Shown in pieces: positions 37,316 through 46,619 of a DNA stretch of 64,000 nt. The notes beneath the pieces are model-generated. The model ran no database searches and was not told the origin of the DNA. It was given only the letters and a program-made list of their open reading frames with translations. The first letter of the stretch is position 1. The number at the start of each line of letters is the position of its first letter. A program made the position numbers and the translations under genes. Origin of the DNA: Alistipes timonensis (GTDB lineage Bacteria > Bacteroidota > Bacteroidia > Bacteroidales > Muribaculaceae); NCBI GenBank assembly GCA_023663385.1, contig JAMPHO010000001.1, forward strand, positions 108,930 through 172,929. Reading direction: 5' to 3'.

Positions 37316-39106
37316 ATGTCCGTTAGATTTTCTTTCCTGAAAAGCCGGTTCGCCGCGCTCTACGGCGGGACTTTTATAGCGTTGATTTATTTCTGCATCG
37401 ACTGGTCGATGCAGACGACATTCCGAGGAATGTCGTTCTGGGAGCTGTACGTCAACAACGCCCTGCTGGCGCTTCTGCTGATGCTCCCATATATGGTTTC
37501 CCGAAGGATATGGGTGCAGGGAGTGACCATCGGCCTGGTTGACTGCGCCCTGATAGCCAACCTGATGTACCGCCGCACTTACTTCACCCCGATTCCGCCG
37601 GAAAGCTATCTGATGGCCGGCAACCTGGGCGATTTCACAGCGAGTGTCACCGACTCGATATATTGGTTCGACTTCGGGTTCTTCATACTCCTGGCGGCCA
37701 CCGTGTGGCTGGCTTCGAGGCTCCCCCGCGAAAGGCACCGCCGCCATTGGGGCTCCTATCTTGGCTCTATAATACTGCTCGGCATTGTGTCGGCCATCGG
37801 CATGGCGTCGAAGGGAGGTTTCCCGAAGGTGATGCGCAAGCTGTCGTCGTCGTGCTACTACAATACCACCCCGGTGCAGATTTACACCCCGGTGGCCTAC
37901 CTCATACACACGGCGATGGAGACCGAGGACACCCTGACCCCGGAAATCGAGCAACGGGTGGAAAACTGGCTGCTCGACAAGGAGCGTCTGCGCCCCTACC
38001 GCGGGCTCCCCGACTCGGTAGCGCCGAGGAAAAACCTCGTGGTGGTGCTCTTGGAATCGTTCGAGGGTTGGCTCCCCGAAACCGAAATCAACGGCAAACC
38101 GATCACCCCCTACATTAACTCACTGCTGCGCGACTCGTCGACATTCTACGCTCCCAGGGTGCTCTCGCAGGTAAGCTCGGGGCGTTCCATCGACGGGCAG
38201 CTCCTCATTTTCTCGGGACTGCTGCCGAGGTTCCACACCATATTCAGCACCAAGCATCCCGACAACTTCTACCCCACCCTCAACAAGGCGATGCGCGAAA
38301 AGTATGGCACGAAGAGCTACATATTCACCTGCGACCGCCCGATAACCTGGAACCAGCAGGCCGTATCACCCGCCTTCGGCTACGACGCGATGTACAGCCG
38401 CGATGCCTGGGTGCTCGACGATATGATCGGGAAACCGGCCAAACTGAGCGATGCCTCATTCTTCCGCCAGTCGACTGACCTGCTCAAGGGTGGCGACCTA
38501 TGGCCCAAGGGTGAGTCGCGACTGATGACTTTCGTGTCGTATTCGGGCCACAACCCGTTCATCCTCCCCGAGGAGAAGCGCGACCCCGATTTCAACCTTC
38601 ACAACGGCGACTTCAACAAGCGATTCGCCGACTACACCACGATGGCCCACTACACCGACGCACAGCTCCACACCATAATCGACTACCTGAAAACGCGCCC
38701 CGACTACGATGAGACCCTCGTGGTAATCACCGGCGACCACGAAGGGCTGGCCTACTACCGCGACGAAATAGTGGCTGACGACCGCCTCTGCATTGTGCCC
38801 GACAAGCAGTTCGTGCCCCTGATAATACTCAACAGCCCGGTAGGCGGCCGCGTTGACGAGGTCGTGGGCCAATACGACATCTACCCCACCCTGTTGGGGA
38901 TGCTTGGCCTCGACGATTACCGCTGGAAGGGCCTGGGGCAGACGATGCTCGGCCCGGTGGCCGGATTCGCCGTATCGTCGTACACCAAGGAGGTGGTCGG
39001 CGACACCATCGGAGTGGATCCGGCACTCCGCGACAACATTTTCGGAGCGCGGCGCGCCAGCGACGACATCATCAACTTCGACCTCCTCAGAGGCCGCTAC
39101 GAATGA
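37316..39106 (+). CDS. LTA-synthase-family membrane sulfatase/phosphotransferase
   Basis: This 596-residue protein has four to five N-terminal membrane helices (about 1-160) and a large periplasmic alkaline-phosphatase-superfamily domain. The nucleophile is probably Ser291 in SSGRSIDGQL, where lipoteichoic acid synthases have threonine. Metal ligands are seen in VLLESFEGW and ITGDHEGLAYY. Such enzymes in Gram-negatives transfer phospho-headgroups such as glycerol phosphate to surface glycans; the substrate is unknown. The start at 37316 puts the first helix near the N-terminus. The vsr-type gene follows after 13 nt. Confidence 0.87.
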   Translation: MSVRFSFLKSRFAALYGGTFIALIYFCIDWSMQTTFRGMSFWELYVNNALLALLLMLPYMVSRRIWVQGVTIGLVDCALIANLMYRRTYFTPIPPESYLMAGNLGDFTASVTDSIYWFDFGFFILLAATVWLASRLPRERHRRHWGSYLGSIILLGIVSAIGMASKGGFPKVMRKLSSSCYYNTTPVQIYTPVAYLIHTAMETEDTLTPEIEQRVENWLLDKERLRPYRGLPDSVAPRKNLVVVLLESFEGWLPETEINGKPITPYINSLLRDSSTFYAPRVLSQVSSGRSIDGQLLIFSGLLPRFHTIFSTKHPDNFYPTLNKAMREKYGTKSYIFTCDRPITWNQQAVSPAFGYDAMYSRDAWVLDDMIGKPAKLSDASFFRQSTDLLKGGDLWPKGESRLMTFVSYSGHNPFILPEEKRDPDFNLHNGDFNKRFADYTTMAHYTDAQLHTIIDYLKTRPDYDETLVVITGDHEGLAYYRDEIVADDRLCIVPDKQFVPLIILNSPVGGRVDEVVGQYDIYPTLLGMLGLDDYRWKGLGQTMLGPVAGFAVSSYTKEVVGDTIGVDPALRDNIFGARRASDDIINFDLLRGRYE

Positions 39107-39119
39107 AACACCCTCTGAT

Positions 39120-39686
39120 ATGGACGTACTCACCCCGGAACAACGGCTACGCTGCATGCGGGCCAACAAGAGCCACGACACCAAGCCGGAGCGAGCTTTC
39201 GCCCGGCTTCTGTGGAGCGCCGGGGTGCGTTACCGCAAGCAGAGCCGCACTATTCCGGGGCGACCCGACTTCTCGATAAAGCGCTATCGGCTCGCCATAT
39301 TCGTCGATGGTGATTTCTGGCACGGTCGCGACTTCTCGCGGGACAACAACCGATTTCACCGCAACCGCGACTTCTGGATAGCCAAAATCGAGCGGAATAT
39401 CGAACGCGACCGCGAAGTGACGGCCCGCCTTGAGGGTATGGGGTGGAAGGTGCTCCGCTTCTGGGAGTCGGAAATTAAAAAGGACCCGGGGGCGTGCCTG
39501 CGGGCCGTGCTCGAATACCTCGCCGGATTCAGCTCGCTCTCGGCTCCGGCCTACCTCCCTACCGACCTCCAGTCCGGCACACACGACCTGCCGCTCATCA
39601 CCGCCGCACCAACGACATACACCACCGCGAGGGAAACAAGCGAGGCGGCGGAACCCGCCGCCCCGTATGGCGATAACGATAAGTGA
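39120..39686 (+). CDS. vsr: Very-short-patch repair (Vsr-type) endonuclease
   Basis: This 188-residue nuclease resembles Vsr, which nicks at T:G mismatches left by deamination of methylated cytosine. It shows MRANKSHDTKPE, the catalytic Asp50 in PGRPDF, His68 in GDFWHGRDF and the helix IERNIERDREV. The cysteines that bind structural zinc in the E. coli enzyme are replaced (for example, Ser117 in RFWES). No Dcm-type methylase is in the window. About 50 C-terminal residues are low in complexity. The start at 39120 is the first Met matching the family. Confidence 0.88.
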   Translation: MDVLTPEQRLRCMRANKSHDTKPERAFARLLWSAGVRYRKQSRTIPGRPDFSIKRYRLAIFVDGDFWHGRDFSRDNNRFHRNRDFWIAKIERNIERDREVTARLEGMGWKVLRFWESEIKKDPGACLRAVLEYLAGFSSLSAPAYLPTDLQSGTHDLPLITAAPTTYTTARETSEAAEPAAPYGDNDK

Positions 39687-39708
39687 CTTCTTCGCTTACT
39701 TAACGTGC

Positions 39709-41025
39709 TTACTTCAGGAGCGATACCCGCACGCGTGTATTCTTCAGCTTGTGGGGGGCAAGGAGTTCGAGTACCTTTCCGGCCTTCGCGCGGGGCACCG
39801 CGACGATCGAGCTGTGGTCGTCAACGATGATTTTGCCGACCTCCTCCTTTGTAAGTCCGCCGCGCTGCATGACGTAGCCCGCAACATCCCCCTTGGAGAT
39901 ACGCTCCTTTTTCCCGGCGTTGATGTAGAGCGTTGCCACCTCGGAGCGGATGCCGTTGTCGGAAACCGAGCGCGGATGGTATTCGTGGTCCCAATTGACA
40001 TATTCGGGGATGCTCTCCTCCTCGTTTACAATGAGGTAAGCCGTGCCCTCGGCCCCCTGTCGGGCTGTGCGCCCGTTGCGGTGGGTCCAGCTTTCGGGCG
40101 AGAGAGGGAGGTGGTAATGGATCACATAGTTGACCGAGTCAATGTCGAGGCCGCGCGCCCCGAGGTCGGTCGATACCAGTATCGGCGTTGTGCCGTTGTT
40201 GAGCAGGTCGACGGCTAATTTGCGCTCGCGCTGCTCCAGGCCGCCGTGGTACAGCCCGGCGGGGAACCCCTCCTCCTTCAGGTGGCTGAAAACGCGCTCG
40301 GCGCTCTCGCGGTGGTTGACGAACACCACCGCCTTACCGTCGGGGAGCGAACGCAGAAGCTCGTCGAGGGTCGACAGCTTGTCCTTCGCCGGGGAGGGGA
40401 CCATCACCGTTTGCAGACGGCTCTTCGCCCCCTGCCGAGTGAAGTCGATAACCTCGGGGTTACGCCCCATATTCAGGAAGTCGGGCATTTCGGCGAGCTT
40501 GGTTGCCGAAGTCAAGATAATCAGTTTAAGTTTCTTCATCCTCCCGACGATGCGCTTCATCTCGTCGTAGAAACCGAGTTCCAGCGACTTGTCGTACTCG
40601 TCAAGCACCAGGGCGTCGCAAGTCGCGAGGTCGAGGTTGCGGCGCAGCAGATGGTCGAGGAGTCGGCCCGGAGTCGCGACAATAATATCGGGGAGCGGCG
40701 AGAGCGACTTCACCTCGTCGGCCATATTGTGACCACCGTAGAAGGCTACCGTTTTCAATCCCGCGGCGACGGGCCTCAGCACGTCGGCAATCTGGATTAC
40801 CAGCTCGCGCGAGGGAGCCATGACCACGGCCTGCACCCTCTTGCCGTCCGAGGGGCCGAGGGCGCGGAGCAGCCTCAACGCGAAAGCGGCGGTTTTGCCC
40901 GAGCCGGTAGGCGCGAGCAGTATCACGCGGTCAGCCTCGGTCGAAGCCATCAGCTGCTGCATATCGTTGAGTACGTTTATATTGTGGCGCTCCCTGAGGC
41001 GCTCGGTAATGGTCTTGGTATCCAT
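39709..41025 (-). CDS. DEAD-box RNA helicase
   Basis: This 438-residue cytoplasmic helicase has the Walker A motif APTGSGKT (38-45), then PSREL, TPGRLLDH, motif II at 142-145 as DEYD rather than DEAD, SAT, and in the second domain STDLGARGLDI and HRNGRTAR. A C-terminal RNA-binding-like tail (about 370-438) resembles the DbpA-type domain in size. It probably unwinds structured RNA or assists ribosome assembly. It ends convergently with the vsr-type gene. Confidence 0.93.
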   Translation of the reverse strand: MDTKTITERLRERHNINVLNDMQQLMASTEADRVILLAPTGSGKTAAFALRLLRALGPSDGKRVQAVVMAPSRELVIQIADVLRPVAAGLKTVAFYGGHNMADEVKSLSPLPDIIVATPGRLLDHLLRRNLDLATCDALVLDEYDKSLELGFYDEMKRIVGRMKKLKLIILTSATKLAEMPDFLNMGRNPEVIDFTRQGAKSRLQTVMVPSPAKDKLSTLDELLRSLPDGKAVVFVNHRESAERVFSHLKEEGFPAGLYHGGLEQRERKLAVDLLNNGTTPILVSTDLGARGLDIDSVNYVIHYHLPLSPESWTHRNGRTARQGAEGTAYLIVNEEESIPEYVNWDHEYHPRSVSDNGIRSEVATLYINAGKKERISKGDVAGYVMQRGGLTKEEVGKIIVDDHSSIVAVPRAKAGKVLELLAPHKLKNTRVRVSLLK

Positions 41026-41045
41026 AAGGGAAAGTGGGAATTAGG

Positions 41046-41564
41046 TCAGTTTACGATGTATCCGTGAAGAGGGGTGTCGTCGGTGGGAAGCACGTTGTAG
41101 CGGCGCAGCTCCAGCGCGGGATCGTGCTCGGCGGCCTTGCCCGAGATGGGACGGCCGAAATTCTCAAACACGAAGTAGCGGCTGCCGCACTTGGGGCACA
41201 CCGCCTCGTGGGTTTTGGAGTCGACCCGCACCCTCACCGTCTGCGAGTTTTCGACCGGACAGGAGAGGTCGAGCGCCACGGGTTGCCCCGTGAGCGCCAC
41301 GGCCAGGAGCACACCCCCATAGCCGGTCTCGTTGGTGGCGAGATAGGGGAAATCCTTCGGTAGCCGCTCGCTCTTGATGTAGTAGTCGAAGTCGAGCGGG
41401 TTGGCGCCGGGGCCGTACTGCTGCCACTCGTTGATGGTAGCGAAGCGGAGAAAAACCGGGGCGGGCGGGGTGCGCACATGGTCGTTGGACCCACAGGCGG
41501 CGACAGCCGCGGCGAGAACGGCCGCGGCTGTCGCTATGGTTATATTTCGCAGAATGCTTTTCAT
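41046..41564 (-). CDS. Hypothetical lipoprotein with CxxC motif
   Basis: This 172-residue protein has a lipoprotein signal peptide (cysteine 24 in AVAACGSND). Its C-terminal half contains DLSCPVE and CPKCGSRYFVFENFGRP, three cysteines that could bind zinc or a cofactor in a small domain. I recognise no family with confidence. It lies between the SRPBCC protein and the helicase on one strand, about 75 nt from the former, and may belong to the pyrE transcription unit. Confidence 0.72.
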   Translation of the reverse strand: MKSILRNITIATAAAVLAAAVAACGSNDHVRTPPAPVFLRFATINEWQQYGPGANPLDFDYYIKSERLPKDFPYLATNETGYGGVLLAVALTGQPVALDLSCPVENSQTVRVRVDSKTHEAVCPKCGSRYFVFENFGRPISGKAAEHDPALELRRYNVLPTDDTPLHGYIVN

Positions 41565-41638
41565 CCGGATTGTGTTTTCCCGGACTCTCCGGGAGTATCT
41601 CACACCGCAAGGCGCACGGGCCGCGCGGTTGTGATATA

Positions 41639-42058
41639 TTAACGGCTGAGGCCGCTGATGAGTTCGCCAAACTTGTCGGCGGCCTTCTGCATATAGGGGC
41701 CTACCATCGGGCGGAGCATCATGGGGATGTCCACGTCGATAACGGTTTCCACCTCGGTAGAGGTTTCGGAAAGGGGCTTGAGGTCGACCTTCATCGTAAG
41801 GGGCACGGGCGAGGAGGTGGTGCCGAACACGATTTTCGAGGGAGCCTGGCGCTCAATCACCGAAAACGCGATTTCGCCAACCTGGGGGGTGACGATCTTG
41901 ATGGAGTCGGCGGTGAACTCGACCTGACCGATCTGGGCCCGCTGCTCATCGGTGAGCGCGTCGAGGGCGCTCTGCAGGCGGGTCATATCGGAGAAACGGT
42001 CAAAAAGGTCGGCGGCGGGCTTTTCGACCACCGTCGGTTTGCTTTTGTATGTTGACAT
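41639..42058 (-). CDS. SRPBCC/START-like domain protein
   Basis: This 139-residue cytoplasmic protein resembles the SRPBCC (polyketide cyclase-like) fold: an N-terminal helix pair, a run of beta strands (VEFTADSIKIV, FSVIERQAPSKIVFGT, TMKVDLKPL) and a long C-terminal helix. Such domains bind hydrophobic ligands; its ligand is unknown. The start at 42058 (MSTYKSKPTV) lies 38 nt after pyrE, so it is probably co-transcribed. Confidence 0.8.
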   Translation of the reverse strand: MSTYKSKPTVVEKPAADLFDRFSDMTRLQSALDALTDEQRAQIGQVEFTADSIKIVTPQVGEIAFSVIERQAPSKIVFGTTSSPVPLTMKVDLKPLSETSTEVETVIDVDIPMMLRPMVGPYMQKAADKFGELISGLSR

Positions 42059-42096
42059 TCGTCGGAGTTTTTGATGTTGTGTGGTCCTGGCACGAA

Positions 42097-42753
42097 TCAG
42101 AGGTCGCGCTTGGAGCTTGAATCGGGGAGCCAGTTGCCGGGATCCTCGCGCCACTGCTGGAGGGTGTCGAGGTCGCTCTCGCGGATAAAGCCGGTTTCGA
42201 GGGCGGTCTTGAGCATCGCGTCGTAGTTGGAGAGGGTCATGAGCTTGACGTTGGCCTCCTTGAACGCCTTTTCGGCGGTGGGGAACCCGTAGGTGAACAT
42301 TGCCACCATGCCCACTACCTCGGCACCTGCCATGCGCACGGCCTCCACAGCTTTGAGGCTGCTCTTACCAGTGGAAACCAGGTCCTCGATCACGATTACC
42401 TTCTGCCCGGGAGCGAGGTGCCCCTCGATGAGGTTCTCCAGACCGTGGTCCTTGGGTGAGGAGCGGACGTAGATGTAGGGGAGACCGAGGATGTCGGCCA
42501 CGAGAGCGCCCTGGGCGATGGCCCCGGTGGCAACGCCGGCGATCACGTCGGGCATCGGGTAGTTCTCCAGGATGAGGCGGGTGAGCTCGGTTTTTATGAA
42601 TGTGCGTACCTGGGGGTACGAGAGGGTTTTGCGGTTGTCGGTGTATATCGGTGAGTTCCAACCCGAAGCCCAGCGGAACGGCATATCGGGCTGCAATTTG
42701 ATCGCACTGATTTTCAGAAGTTTTTCGGCGAGGAGTTGCTCGAGTTTTTTCAT
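42097..42753 (-). CDS. pyrE: Orotate phosphoribosyltransferase
   Basis: This 218-residue enzyme joins orotate and PRPP to give OMP in pyrimidine synthesis. The PRPP-binding motif VIVIEDLVSTGKSS (about residues 112-125) and the mobile-loop region SSPKDHGLENLIEG are present. It heads a gene run with its own promoter (42785-42815). Confidence 0.95.
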   Translation of the reverse strand: MKKLEQLLAEKLLKISAIKLQPDMPFRWASGWNSPIYTDNRKTLSYPQVRTFIKTELTRLILENYPMPDVIAGVATGAIAQGALVADILGLPYIYVRSSPKDHGLENLIEGHLAPGQKVIVIEDLVSTGKSSLKAVEAVRMAGAEVVGMVAMFTYGFPTAEKAFKEANVKLMTLSNYDAMLKTALETGFIRESDLDTLQQWREDPGNWLPDSSSKRDL

Positions 42754-42784
42754 AAGTGGTTGGACGAGTAAATATATTAAGCTA

Positions 42785-42815
42785 CAAAATTAACTACTTT
42801 GGTCCTATGCTCCAA
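42785..42815 (-). promoter_or_regulatory. pyrE promoter
   Basis: On the minus strand TTG (42815-42813), 20 nt, then TAATTTTG (42792-42785). The -33 box is CTTG rather than TTTG. Confidence 0.65.
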
Positions 42816-42858
42816 GCGTATGACGTGACAAGTTAGATACACCGCGGAATTATAGCGG

Positions 42859-43299
42859 TTATCGCAGGGGCATCTTGTCGATGCGGCGCTGATGGCGGCC
42901 ACCCTCGAAGTCGGTGTTGAGGTAGGTGTTGACCACCTCCATTGCCACCGCGGGCTCGATGAAGCGGGCGGGGAGCACGAGCACATTGGCGTCGTTATGG
43001 CGGCGGGCCAGCGAGGCGAGCTCGGGGAGCCAGCAAATCGCGGCGCGGATACCCTGGTGCTTGTTGAGGGTCATAGCTATGCCGTTGCCCGAGCCGCAGA
43101 GGGCTATGCCGCGGTCGCACTGGCCGCTCTCCACGGCGAGAGCCGCGGGATGGGCGTAGTCGGGGTAGTCGCACGACTCCGTTGAGTGGGTACCGAAGTC
43201 GGTATATTCCAAGCCGTTGGCTTCAAGATAGCCTTTGACCATCTCTTTCATCTCGTAGCCAGCGTGGTCGCTGCAGAGTGCTATGTTCTGTTTTTCCAT
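42859..43299 (-). CDS. rpiB: Ribose-5-phosphate isomerase B
   Basis: This 146-residue RpiB/LacAB-family protein interconverts ribose 5-phosphate and ribulose 5-phosphate. It shows ALCSDHAGYEMKE at the start and the active-site segment CGSGNGIAMTLNKHQGIRAAIC. It lies 54 nt after the preceding gene. Confidence 0.94.
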   Translation of the reverse strand: MEKQNIALCSDHAGYEMKEMVKGYLEANGLEYTDFGTHSTESCDYPDYAHPAALAVESGQCDRGIALCGSGNGIAMTLNKHQGIRAAICWLPELASLARRHNDANVLVLPARFIEPAVAMEVVNTYLNTDFEGGRHQRRIDKMPLR

Positions 43300-43353
43300 A
43301 TGGTGTATATAATTATTTTTTCAACTTAAGGTTCGCTTAATCAGCACGGGGCG

Positions 43354-44262
43354 TCAGTTTTCAGGCACGGCGTCGGCCTTGTTGCCGACGTACCCCTCCT
43401 TGCCCAGCGGGAAAGTGTAATAGATGGAGAACGCCGCTCCGAGGTGCCCGTTTGACGTGCCGTAGCCGGGTATATACCAGGGATTTCCGGCGGGTTGTTT
43501 CGTCTGCCCGAGGATGCCGCGGTAGCGTATCTCCCATCCGAGCGACAACTGCTTGAACACCTTCACCCTCAGCCCGAAGAGCACCTGTATGTGATGCACC
43601 GTGGAGCGCTGCGAGGGGAAATCAACCATCGCCGTCTCCCCCCAGTAAGGGAGGTCGATGGTGACGTCGGTAAGCTGGTACTTGAAATGCGACACCCCGT
43701 AGCGCAGCCCGGCGTAAACCGAGTAGTCGGGATTTGAATTGTACAGGAAGTTATAGTTGGCACCGATGCGGAAGTAGGGCGTGACACCCACGCGGTAGGT
43801 GTAGTTATTGTCGTCAGGGGTGTAACGCGCGTTGCCAACACCAGCTTCCAATACCGCGATATAGCGGTTGTGGAGGTTGAACTCCGCCGAGAAGTCAACC
43901 AGGCCGTATTTCTGCCCGATAAGGCGCATGAACGGATCCCAGATGTTCACACCGACAGTGGCCGAATAGATCAGCGGCTGTATCATCTTCGGAATCTTCA
44001 CGGAGTCGGGAAACATCATGAGCGAGTCGGGCACCTCGCGGCCATTGATGGTATCGACCAAAATCTTGCGGCCGTTCTCATCGGTGATTTCCACCAGCGA
44101 GGAGCGGTCGAGCGAGTCGCCCGGGAGTTTGTTTTCGTTGACGCCCGTGATACCCTGCGACGCGGCGGTAACGGGGGTGACCCTGCGCTGGGCGCTAAGC
44201 CCGAGCAGACTCGCCAGCCCCGCGAGGAGCATGGCCAGCGGGAGTATTCGCAGACGCCTCAC
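43354..44262 (-). CDS. Outer-membrane beta-barrel-like protein (DUF6048 type)
   Basis: This 302-residue protein has a signal peptide (about 1-24) and many amphipathic aromatic strands (VGVTPYFRIGANYNFLY, YSVYAGLRYGVSHF), consistent with an outer-membrane barrel. The family assignment to Bacteroidales DUF6048 is from memory of its pairing with DUF6452. Its start overlaps the preceding stop by 4 nt, so the two are coupled. Confidence 0.75.
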   Translation of the reverse strand: MRRLRILPLAMLLAGLASLLGLSAQRRVTPVTAASQGITGVNENKLPGDSLDRSSLVEITDENGRKILVDTINGREVPDSLMMFPDSVKIPKMIQPLIYSATVGVNIWDPFMRLIGQKYGLVDFSAEFNLHNRYIAVLEAGVGNARYTPDDNNYTYRVGVTPYFRIGANYNFLYNSNPDYSVYAGLRYGVSHFKYQLTDVTIDLPYWGETAMVDFPSQRSTVHHIQVLFGLRVKVFKQLSLGWEIRYRGILGQTKQPAGNPWYIPGYGTSNGHLGAAFSIYYTFPLGKEGYVGNKADAVPEN

Positions 44263-44918
44263 AACGCACCTCCTTTCGGCATAAAGGCCCGGGCGGGGAA
44301 TTCTATCTCGCCGAAGCGGTCGGGGTCATCGGGCACTTCGAGGGTGCCGTTGTCGGTGCCCTCGCCGAGGTTGGCCACCCGGAAATACACCTTGATGCGC
44401 TCGCGCTCAACGTTGGTAATCACCGAATCGGTGACGGCCACGGAGTCAATCAGATGGCGGGTGTAAACCACCTCGCGCAAGCGGTAGCGGTACATCGCGC
44501 CGCACTCCTCCGAGGCGAAGTATGGCTCGGAGTCGTAGGTGAACCGCAATGTGTCATTGAACACCGGCTTGTCGAGTCCCTGGGCCTTGTAGCCGTAGCG
44601 AAAGAAGAAATCGGTCTGGCGCGTGTGGTAGCGGAATGGGAGATATAGCGACCCTACCCGCTGGCCCACGGCCACCAGGAGCGAGTCGTCGGGGGCGCCC
44701 ACGCCGCCGATAGCCACGGAGTCGAGGGCGATGGCCTGCTCGGCCGGTTTGCCCGCATCGTCGGTGGCCATGGCATAGAACCCCATCAGCGGCAACGCGT
44801 TATGGTTGTCGGTACACCCCTGGTTGTTGCACGAGGCAAACGCCGCGGCAAGCCATAGCGCCACGACAGCGGCTAGGGCCGACAGGCTTGATATATTATA
44901 TTTCTTCGCGAATCTCAT
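44259..44918 (-). CDS. Lipoprotein (DUF6452 type)
   Basis: This 219-residue protein has a lipoprotein signal with cysteine 30 (AAFASCNNQGC). The mature part is beta-rich with repeated SVAVTDSV-like strands. It matches the Bacteroidales DUF6452 pattern in size and context, next to a DUF6048-like barrel. The start (44918, or 44924) overlaps the end of the glycosyltransferase gene. Probably an outer-membrane assembly partner of the barrel; unproven. Confidence 0.75.
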   Translation of the reverse strand: MRFAKKYNISSLSALAAVVALWLAAAFASCNNQGCTDNHNALPLMGFYAMATDDAGKPAEQAIALDSVAIGGVGAPDDSLLVAVGQRVGSLYLPFRYHTRQTDFFFRYGYKAQGLDKPVFNDTLRFTYDSEPYFASEECGAMYRYRLREVVYTRHLIDSVAVTDSVITNVERERIKVYFRVANLGEGTDNGTLEVPDDPDRFGEIEFPARAFMPKGGAL

Positions 44919-45846
44919 ACTCATTGCGCCGCGGCGAGTTGCGCACCACAAGCTCCCCGACGAAGCCCGCCAGGAAAAGCTGGGTGCCCAGAATCATCAT
45001 CGTGAGGGCGATATAGAAATAGGGAGAGTTGGTGACAAGGGTGTAATGGTCGCCGTGATGCATGGCCCACAGCTTGCCGAAACCGACCACCATAACCGCC
45101 ACCAGGCCGATGAAGAACATTAGCGAGCCGAGGAGGCCGAAGAGGTGCATAGGCTTGGCGCCGAACTTCCCGGTGAACCAGAGGGTGCCCAGGTCGAGGT
45201 AGCCGTTGACGAAGCGGTCGAGGCCGAACTTGGTTTTGCCGAACTTGCGGGCCTGGTGCTTGACCACCTTCTCCCCGATTTTGTCGAATCCGGCGTTTTT
45301 GGCCAGATAAGGGATGTAGCGGTGCATATCGCCGTAGACCTCGATATGCTTCACAACGCTTTTGCGATAAGCCTTCAGGCCGCAATTGAAATCGTGGAGG
45401 TTGCGTATGCCGCTGACCCTGCGGGCCGTGGCGTTGAAGAGCTTCGTGGGGATGGTTTTCGACAGGGGGTCGTAGCGCTTCTGCTTCCAGCCGCTCACGA
45501 GGTCGTACCCGTCCTCGGTAATCATACGGTACAGTTCGGGAATCTCGTCGGGCGAGTCCTGGAGGTCGGCGTCCATAGTGATCACCACGTCACCCTGCGC
45601 CTTGCGGAAGCCGGTGTTCAGCGCCGGCGACTTGCCGTAGTTGCGGCGGAAAGCCACCCCTTTCACCGCCGGGTTGGCGGCGGCAAGCGAGCGTATCACC
45701 TCCCAGGAGCCGTCGGTCGAGCCGTCGTTGACATAGATTACCTCGTATGAGAATCCGTTGTCACGCATCACGCGCTCAATCCAAGCCTGGAGCTCGGGGA
45801 GCGACTCAGCCTCGTTGTACAGGGGCACGACTATAGAAATATCCAT
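44896..45846 (-). CDS. Family 2 glycosyltransferase with C-terminal membrane helices
   Basis: This 316-residue enzyme has the GT2 domain (MDISIVVPLYNEAESLP; DGSTDGSWE; ITMDADLQDSPDEIP; about 1-230) and two C-terminal helices (about 232-300). This is the dolichol/undecaprenyl-phosphate sugar synthase layout, so it probably loads a sugar on a lipid carrier at the inner membrane. The start at 45846 follows the DUF4199 gene by 34 nt. Confidence 0.9.
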   Translation of the reverse strand: MDISIVVPLYNEAESLPELQAWIERVMRDNGFSYEVIYVNDGSTDGSWEVIRSLAAANPAVKGVAFRRNYGKSPALNTGFRKAQGDVVITMDADLQDSPDEIPELYRMITEDGYDLVSGWKQKRYDPLSKTIPTKLFNATARRVSGIRNLHDFNCGLKAYRKSVVKHIEVYGDMHRYIPYLAKNAGFDKIGEKVVKHQARKFGKTKFGLDRFVNGYLDLGTLWFTGKFGAKPMHLFGLLGSLMFFIGLVAVMVVGFGKLWAMHHGDHYTLVTNSPYFYIALTMMILGTQLFLAGFVGELVVRNSPRRNEYEIREEI

Positions 45847-45880
45847 CTCTTTTTCAGTTGCGTCAAACAAAAAACATTCG

Positions 45881-46435
45881 TCAGCGGCCACCCGGGCCAC
45901 CGACAGGTACCCGCTTGATACGGGCTATGGCGCTCACCACCATCGACAGCAGCGAGCCGCTGAACATTATCGACCACATCTCGCCCAGGACGAGCACCGC
46001 CGGGCGGGGATAGGCATTTTTCTCGGCCACCAGCCTCAGCTCGTCGGCCAGGGCATCGGCCGCCTCGTCGCCCATCGAATCGTAAAAGTCAATCAGATAG
46101 TTGAAAACAGCGTCGATGAACCCGGGGTCGATATACCTAAGGTACACGAAAGCCAGGGCGCCGAAGATAATCGACGCGCAGGCAAACATCACAATGCCCT
46201 GCATCCAAAGTGCCGAGAACACCGTCATCCCGTGGGCAGCGACATGGGTGCGCCTCAGGAAGAAGTAGGTCAGGAACGGCACCCCGAGGGCCAGGGCGGT
46301 AGCCGGAATCCTCAGCAGGGGCACCGCGAGCGAGCCGCCAATCAGGGCCACGGCCACCGATATGTAGAGCCCCATCCAGAGGCCGTCGTCAGCGCCGCGG
46401 GCGTAGATTGTTTTGGGTTTCGGTTCCTTCATCAT
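45881..46435 (-). CDS. DUF4199-family membrane protein
   Basis: This 184-residue inner-membrane protein has four hydrophobic segments in the typical DUF4199 pattern. The family often lies directly before a GT2 glycosyltransferase in Bacteroidetes, as here, suggesting a joint role in envelope glycan assembly. It leads the run DUF4199-GT2-DUF6452-DUF6048-rpiB. A TAATTTTG -7 box lies at 46482-46489 on the minus strand. Confidence 0.82.
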   Translation of the reverse strand: MMKEPKPKTIYARGADDGLWMGLYISVAVALIGGSLAVPLLRIPATALALGVPFLTYFFLRRTHVAAHGMTVFSALWMQGIVMFACASIIFGALAFVYLRYIDPGFIDAVFNYLIDFYDSMGDEAADALADELRLVAEKNAYPRPAVLVLGEMWSIMFSGSLLSMVVSAIARIKRVPVGGPGGR

Positions 46436-46510
46436 TCTTATAGGGGCGCCCGGAGCGCGTATTACAGGGGTATTGTTTCGGCAAAATTACGAAATTTCCT
46501 CGTAATATGA

Positions 46511-46541
46511 TTTGCGGTGAATGGAAATGTTTGTAAATTTG
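46511..46541 (+). promoter_or_regulatory. Promoter of the endonuclease gene
   Basis: TTTG (46511-46514), 19 nt, then TAAATTTG (46534-46541), an exact consensus 78 nt from the ATG. Confidence 0.8.
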
Positions 46542-46619
46542 TCGGCTACCCCCGCCACAACGCGGCAGCGGGTGCGTCTGATACCATTTCAAAACCAATT
46601 GGAACCAACATTACCGCAG

